DNA of 64,000 bases from Phlegmacium glaucopus (taxonomy: Eukaryota; Basidiomycota; Agaricomycetes; Agaricales; Cortinariaceae), in the NCBI GenBank assembly GCA_015039465.1, contig MU130600.1, forward strand, positions 20,751 to 84,750, given 5' to 3'. Shown piece by piece: positions 58,299 through 64,000 of the stretch (its first letter is position 1; each line of letters starts with the position of its first letter). The position numbers and the translations under genes are program-made. Below the pieces are notes generated by a model, which saw only the letters and a program-made list of their open reading frames with translations, searched no databases and was not told the origin of the DNA.

Positions 58299-58911
58299 TC
58301 ATATTTCATATTTCATTGGGCCAATTTCACTGGGAAGCCTTTTTCCATTAGTGTTACAACAGGGAATTTCCTCATTATCTGTTGCTGAGCCGCATCCTTC
58401 AACGAACGATGCACCGGTATCCCAGATAGCCTCTGGTTTGTTCAGTAGACTTGAAATGACCTCATTGTTTGCCAGATGCTGCGACATTATGAGAGGCAGG
58501 TCATCTTTAGTCAAAGCCCAAACTCACGGTCATCGCATCCCAAACCCAGTGGCGACATCTCCAAGATGGATCCTCTGCAACGGTAGTTTTCATAGGCACA
58601 GACCTCACGATCTTTTCAATATCTTCATTGGATACTGAATGAGGTACCTTCCCAAGTAGTACGACACCCGCAAGTCTAGACGAGCGCGCATAAGCCCTTC
58701 TGGCTTCGAAAATCCAGTATCCTCCAGCGTTATCACCTGGTGGTGCCACACGGTCCATAACATGATAACGCCAGCATTTCTTTACGGTGTCCATTGTGTT
58801 GGGGTTCTTGGGAGTCATCAATAACGAGGTGTGATATTTGACAGGTAAAGACGGCGTAGGCGTCCTATGGTAGTAGGCAATATACATGCGTCGCTTGTTC
58901 TTTTCATTCAT
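58299..58911 (-). CDS. Small conserved agaric hypothetical protein
   Basis: Two exons on the minus strand, 58911-58528 and 58478-58299, joined in phase 0 across a 49-bp intron, give 187 aa. Features: RRMYIAYYHRTPTPSLPVKY, LLMTPKNPN, KKCWRYHVMDRV, GYWIFEARRAY, AGVVLLGKVP and DPSWRCRHWVWDAMT. The pattern (start YIAYY.., LL.TPKNPN, RYH, WRC..WVW) belongs to a family of short proteins frequent in mushroom genomes, as I recall it, without a known function. A start 16 codons further upstream is possible but less like the family. Confidence 0.75.
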
Positions 58912-59089
58912 GACGGTTAAGGAGATGATCAGCACAGGTTTATGTAATCTTTCCTCCACGACGCTATGGAAATCTGACAGGTTAGGTAGAAAGGAATCCC
59001 TGTCGTATCTTACGCCTCCAGTACGGGAGCTCCAAGGAGACGAAAAATGGAAATATAAGCGTCACTCTGGCAACAGGATCAAAACCTCA

Positions 59090-59645
59090 ATGTTTCCCCT
59101 GCTGAAAATGCTCTCCCAACCTGCCCAACGCTATTTTATAAAATATGGCGATCGCGCACATCTCACCGAAGCAGCCACAAATGAATTCATCGCCAAAAAT
59201 GCTACAATTCCTGTCCCTCGTATCCTAGATGTCTTCAGGTATAAAGGGATAGTGCATATCGTACAGGAATTCATTGATGCACCCCTTCTTTTCACAGTGT
59301 GGTACAAACTCACGCTAGATGATAGAATTTAGAAAGCGGTGCATGGTTCAGCTCAAGGAATATATTGACCAGCTTCGTTCCCTGGTTCCTCCCGAACCAG
59401 GAAAGGTGCAATCGATCGACGGGGAAGGCTTTACTGACAACAGACTTAGGCACCATTTGAAAGTCATGACGAGTCACGAATTCAATAAATTTTTCCTTCA
59501 TGAAATCGTCCGCGACCAGCCTAGCCGCTACCCTCGCGCTCAAGCACCTCTAGCTTTAACCAAAGGACGCACATCCTCTGGGATATGAAAAAGGCGGAGA
59601 TTGCTGCAATTATCGATTGGGAATTCCACTGGGAATACACAAGGT
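59090..59645 (+). pseudogene. Broken APH-type kinase-like gene
   Basis: The plus strand reads QRYFIKYGDRAHLTEAATNE, IPVPRILDVFRYKGIVHIVQ and EFIDAPLL, the N-lobe of the aminoglycoside-phosphotransferase/choline-kinase-like family abundant in fungi. The frame then ends at a TAG near 59330 and continues one base shifted (RKRCMVQLKEYIDQLRSLVP). A last piece near 59583-59640 (AEIAAIIDWEFHWEYTR) is the family's DFG-like IIDWE site in yet another frame. The HGDxxxxN catalytic loop is missing. A non-functional remnant between wax-synthase copies B and C. Confidence 0.7.
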
Positions 59646-59660
59646 GACTACGTAAGTACG

Positions 59661-60003
59661 CCCGAAACGAACGGCCGTCACCATTTTCACGAGCCAACGA
59701 TTCAATATATTTCATCCATCGCCCCTTTCCTCAATTTAGTCCTATCTTTCTACCTTTATTGTTTCACTATTAAATTGGGATACCACTCCTTTTCAAATGC
59801 TCTTCTCGAGAGCCATTTCTTTTGTTCAACTAATTGTAGTTTAGTTCTTTTCCTACTTTTCATATATGTATTAACTCGTCGCGTCGTTCTCCTTCAGTCG
59901 TTTAGCTACTCGCAAACGCCGAGGTGAGATCTTACTCTTTTAATATTCACTAAATCATTCACCTTGTAGACTTCGTTATCCATTAGTTTCACTCTAGCCA
60001 ACA
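59661..60003. other. Spacer before copy C
   Basis: T-rich, with a CAGTCGTTT-type hairpin relative near 59898 and the shared leader CACTCTAGCCAACA directly before the ATG of copy C. Confidence 0.5.
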
Positions 60004-61206
60004 ATGAGAGGAAAGCACGACCCCAACTCAGGCCCCCTTAGTATCGCCTTGGTCTTCCTCATCCTAACCATCGGCCTCGCAAACCACAACGGAAAACCAT
60101 CTCAGAGGTCCCACTGGTTATTTTTCGTCGCAATAGCCTCCCTATGCATCTACATGGTCTTTTTCTGTGCTTCCTCAGACCCTCTGGCAGACTATTATTC
60201 TATGGCTTCTATCCCCGGGAATTTCTTCATATCCTTGGATTACATCCTCCTCCGAAAATACCAACGTGAGCTTCAACCTTCAGGGCAGAAACCTCTTTCA
60301 GGAATGCCATTAAAGGAAAGACTGTGGTGGGCTACCAACCTTTCAGGAAATCCACGAGGTATTGGGTGGACTCATGAACCGACGCTGCATATTCCGCCCC
60401 GTCCATCAAGCACTCGAGGGAAATTCATTCTATCACAATCCATGTGGCTGGTCGTTTACTTCTTCCAATTCGATATCACCAATATATTCATCAGCGAAAA
60501 CCCATGTTTCGCCACTGGAGGTCCATCTCTGACCGCTTTTGGTTGGTTATGGCGTTCGACGGCATGGTTATATGTATCATCAACACACAGCATGATGTCG
60601 ATGTTCTATATAGCGTACAGCATCATCTCCGTCGCTGTAGGAATATCGGAGCCTCGAGATTGGCCTCATCTTTTTGGTTCGCCCCTAGATAGCTACACTG
60701 TACGGAATTGTTGGGGGTGAGTTGATTAATTTTTGAACATATCACATTTATCTGAAGATGATTATATATACAGTCGTGTCTGGCATCAATTGTTGAGGAA
60801 AGTGGTGACAGGTCATGCTAATTCCATCAGTAAACGGCTAAGTTTACGAAAAAGCACTTTCACGACCCGCTTCAAGTTATTCATTGCCTTCTCCGTGTCG
60901 GGCCTGATTCATCAGACTGCCGAATATATTCTCTACCAAAAATGGGATGGCCACTCTATGGAATTCTTTCTGTTGCAAGCTGTCGCGATCACTGGCGAAG
61001 ATATCATCGTAGAATTGGCTGCAAGAGTAGGATTCTCTTCGAAATCCAACCGTTTCTTCAAATTCATAGGATTTTTATGGGTGTTTGCATGGTTCAGTCT
61101 TACCTTGCCCTTATGGTTGGACAAGCAGATTCACGCAGGGCTTTTGAGGTACAACTTTACTTTGATTTTGGGTCTCTGGAGTGGTGATTGGACGCTAAGT
61201 CGGTAG
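60004..61206 (+). CDS. Wax-synthase-like MBOAT acyltransferase, copy C
   Basis: Two exons, 60004-60716 and 60774-61206, join in frame to 381 aa. The same plan as A and B: N-terminal helices (ALVFLILTIGLANHNGK, WLFFVAIASLCIYMVFF), PLDSYTVRNCWG-RVWHQLLRK over the splice, SVSGLIHQTAEYILYQKW, and WFSLTLPLWLD. In copies A and B the catalytic-region reads LIHHAAEY; here the residue after the candidate catalytic His is Gln, but the His itself is kept. A three-codon gap (GLLRYNF for GLMDKQFNF) shortens the last loop. It looks functional; substrate unknown. Confidence 0.8.
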
Positions 61207-61570
61207 CTATTTACATAGCCAACTCGAATGTAATGTTTGCCGCCTTAGCATCTGAATTTATTGGTGTATTCTTCTACAGCTAAGCTTATCACCAGACACC
61301 ACTTGTTTCACGGGAGGGAAAGCCATTGAAGCCCATATTACTCAGAGTTATAGTGGTGGTTTCAGCGGAACCCATGAAACGAGCGCGCATAATCCAGCGT
61401 CATCACCTGATGTCACGGTCTACATCTATATATATATATCTATAATGAATGCGACATCCGCCTGGGATGATGGGGGGGTGGGATGATGGGTGTGTAAGCG
61501 ATTAGTCATAATTTTAGTCAGCAATTGGTCAGCTGCTCCCACACCGTCGTCCCATTATACTGTTAGCCCA
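61207..61570. other. 3' flank of copy C
   Basis: Contains the duplicated flank (CACCAGACACCACTTGTTTC, GGGAAAGCCATTGAAGCC), a short (TA)n run near 61430 and a G-rich patch near 61480. No gene seen. Confidence 0.5.
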
Positions 61571-61608
61571 GTGTCACGAACGTCACAAATCGTGACATAT
61601 CGTGACAC
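61571..61608. repeat. Nested palindrome (GTGTCACGA..TCGTGACAC)
   Basis: GTGTCACGA at 61571-61579 pairs with TCGTGACAC at 61600-61608. An inner GTCAC/GTGAC pair sits between. It lies exactly where the sequence changes to CpG-poor AT-rich DNA and may be a transposon end. Confidence 0.7.
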
Positions 61609-63764
61609 CGCAGTAACTTCCCTTTAACCTGCTCATTTTATGTGTTTTTTGAGATCCTGCTTACTATGGGATATATATTGTCTGTATCTGTGTGTTAATT
61701 TCGCATTTTTCAACAGCTATAACCTGTCTTTTGGGATCTGCTATAATGAAGCTGTAATTCTTTTTTTCAATCACTCAACAATAACCTCCTTTTTAGGGTG
61801 TATTTTATTTTTGTTTGGTAGTTGTTTGAGGTGTTTCTGCTGTAGGCATTTATTTACACAGTTAATTCAAAGATGAAACAATTGGAATGTGGGATGAGAA
61901 GATACAGGAATATGAAGTCAATGTGAGTGGGAATATAGAAATAAAAAACAAGAAGAGAAAGATGAAGGTTCTGTGTTTTGTATTGGAATACTCTACCATG
62001 AGAATTTTGAAAATGAAAAATTGTGATAAATTAAATTAAGTTGGGTGCTCTGGATCAAATTAGGATGTGTGGAGCTGCTATTAATCCACATTGAGAAAAA
62101 ATATAAGTGAGGTGAAAGTTCAATGTATAATAGATACATTCAATGATGGATACAGAGTATGATCAAATTGAGTAAAAAGTAAGAACTAATTATTTCTGAA
62201 AAGGTAGGGTGGAAGTAGAAATAAAGAGAAGAATTGAGATTCTGTCTGTTTCTGTGTTTTAATTTGAGTGAATGGGAGGATGGTTACAATAACAGTGTGA
62301 GTGGGAAGATAAATGAAGATAGAGAGGTGGATGGAGATGGGAGGGAATATGGTTAGATGAGTAAGGTGGTGGTAAGATGAGGCTGTACCATGAGAATTAT
62401 GAATTTGAAAATTTGAGATAAATTGAATTAAGTTAGGTATGATGAATTAAATATTTGATTATTTCTGAAAAGGTAGGGTGTAAGTGGAAATAAAATAGGA
62501 AGAACAAACAAAGCTTAAGGGATCTTCGGGAAGATGTTCTGTGTGTGTTCATGTGATGGATAGGTGAGTGGAGATAAATTGAGAATAAAAAAGAACATTG
62601 GAACATGAATTGAGTGAATGGGAGGATGGTAAAGACAACAATGTGAGTGGGAATATAAATGAAGACAGAGAGGTGGATAGAGATGGGAATATGGTTAGAT
62701 GGGTATACATGAGTGGGGCAGGTAGGTGGTAAGATGAGGGTTCTGTGTTTTGTGTTGGAATACTGTACCATGAGATATATTAATTTGGATGTGATGGATT
62801 AAAGATTTGATATGATTTAGGATGTGTGGAGCTACTATTAATCCAGCTACAATTTTGAAATTGAGAAAATATAAATGAGGTTCAAGTTCAATGTATAATA
62901 TGCATACAGGGTATGACCAGAGTGTATTTGAGTAAAAAGTAAAAAGTAATGATTTCTGAAAGGGTAGGGTGGAAGTAGAAATAAAATAGGAAGAGAAAAC
63001 AAAGCTCAAGGGATCTTATGGAAGATGTTCATGATTTGGATATAGACCATTCAAATGAGTCAAATTTGTTGAAAATAAAAAATATCAGTTACATGATTAT
63101 TGTGTAGGATGTTAATTAATTGAGTGACAGGATGTTCAATGGTAGAGAAGGATGTATGATTGGTAATTGAGGATGTACACAACAATGGAAATCCCTTGCT
63201 CTGAAACTCCTGTATGGTAATGTATGATAGGGGTTGTGTCAGGGTATCTCACAATTGTTCACCTGTCTCCAACACACCTCAGGACAGAATATGATATTAC
63301 GACATTGATAAGAATAAATTTATGATGGGTCAAGATGCTCATGAAGATGATTATTGGCTATAATTGATGACTCTCTCTTCTTCAGAGTGTGATGGGTAGA
63401 TGTTCATAGTCTGAGATGCTCAGATGGGTCTACTATTACTAAGTATAATTGGAGTGTATTTGAGTCAAAGTAAGAACTAATTATTATTCAAGCAGAAATA
63501 AATTGGGAAGAGAAAAGAGAAGGGTTCTTATGATTTATGGTGGTTCTGGATGGTGTTCAAGTTCAGAAAATTGAAGTATTTTAAGTGTAAATTAAGTGAA
63601 AAAGAGATAAAATAAATTGATTTGATGTTTTAATTTTATGATGATAGGGTAGGATTTATAAAAATGCCTTAGAGAGTTTTTGAGAGAGTGGATGGGTGAT
63701 AGAAATACTCTCAGATGCTTGGGATATCAGACAGGGTCTACTACTGAGATAAAAAAAATTGGGA
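61609..63764. repeat. AT-rich, CpG-poor region with degenerate direct repeats
   Basis: Blocks recur in direct orientation. AGGATGTGTGGAGCT and the following 150 bp occur at about 62063 and 62819. GAATGGGAGGATGG plus GTGAGTGGGAA and AGAGAGGTGGAT occur at about 62270 and 62617. AAGGTAGGGTGGAAGTAGAA-like occurs at about 62201, 62470 and 62960. No coding sequence is supported. It looks like an old, repeatedly duplicated and decayed transposon. Confidence 0.6.
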
Positions 63765-63888
63765 TAAGTTACTGTGTCCACTATTGAGATAAGAGACAGT
63801 GTTTGTCATTGGGATAAGAGACAGTGTCCATTATTGGGATAAGAGCCAGTGTCCACTATTGGGATATTCAACAGTGTCCACTGTTGTG
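63765..63888. repeat. About 26-bp tandem repeat (GGGATAAGAGACAGTGTCCA)
   Basis: Four to five imperfect units of the form TTGGGATAAGAGACAGTGTC plus CACTA, with increasing variation toward both ends. The periodicity is contiguous without unique spacers, so it is a minisatellite, not a CRISPR array. Confidence 0.8.
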
Positions 63889-63905
63889 ATGCAGCCAGGG
63901 GTCCA

Positions 63906-63982
63906 GGGGGCGGAGCCCCCGGCAAGCCCTGAATCCGTGCTGTAGGCCGGCAAAGCGGAGCGGCGCCGTGCCGAAGGCACGG
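63906..63982. repeat. GC-rich block with two tight hairpins
   Basis: GGGGGC-GGA-GCCCCC at 63906-63920 and CCGTGCC-GAA-GGCACGG at 63966-63982 are perfect stems of 6 and 7 bp with three-base GNA loops. The sequence between (GGCCGGCAAAGCGGAGCGGC) is also GC-rich. It contrasts sharply with the AT-rich DNA to the left and runs off the window edge. Confidence 0.8.
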
Positions 63983-64000
63983 GTTCATGGCTTGTCTATA

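Overview
The window is nuclear DNA from a mushroom-forming basidiomycete (Agaricomycetes, probably Agaricales). The evidence is many short phase-variable introns of about 45-65 bp, exons as small as 6-25 nt, agaric-type F-box-like and NB-ARC/TPR proteins, a DIRS-like tyrosine-recombinase retrotransposon, and a spliced tRNA-Thr. A 705-base run of N lies at 2784-3488. Gene models below were spliced by hand from reading frame, GT/GC..AG sites and remembered family sequence; no search was run.

Layout: (1) 1-6.4 kb: a partial hypothetical gene, the gap, and a truncated NLR-like gene (NB-ARC plus TPR, minus strand) whose 3' end dissolves into TPR units of mixed orientation. (2) 6.5-25 kb: a 505-bp inverted-repeat element, a MIF4G-like fragment, an Ohr/OsmC peroxidase, the GATOR2/SEA subunit Mios/Sea4, tRNA-Thr(TGT), an F-box-like gene, a 327-bp hairpin element, a NIPA-type Mg2+ transporter, a MYND zinc-finger protein and glyoxalase I. 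(3) 25-31 kb: a broken wax-synthase-like copy, then a full-length paralogue of the NLR gene on the plus strand, 1546 aa with about 21 near-identical 42-aa TPR units. (4) 31-42 kb: an AT-rich, CpG-poor repeat block holding two solo LTRs and a decayed DIRS-like element. (5) 42.7-54.1 kb: a compact housekeeping block with a conserved hypothetical protein, a Rex1-type RNA exonuclease, an Ariadne-type RBR ubiquitin ligase and lysyl-tRNA synthetase. (6) 54.4-61.3 kb: three tandem wax-synthase-like (MBOAT) acyltransferase genes with a small hypothetical gene and a broken APH-type kinase between the second and third. (7) 61.4-64 kb: AT-rich decayed repeats, a 26-bp tandem repeat and a GC-rich hairpin block.

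The most interesting signal is the inverted pair of NLR-like genes. Each has an unrecognised N-terminus containing a duplicated phase-0 exon, an NB-ARC core, and a TPR domain that is strikingly uniform in the intact copy and scrambled in the other. The NB-ARC/TPR exon is CpG-poor like the neighbouring decayed transposons, whereas the N-terminal exons are not. Other notable points are three probable GC-AG introns, a 6-nt microexon, and a layered insertion history in the 31-42 kb block.
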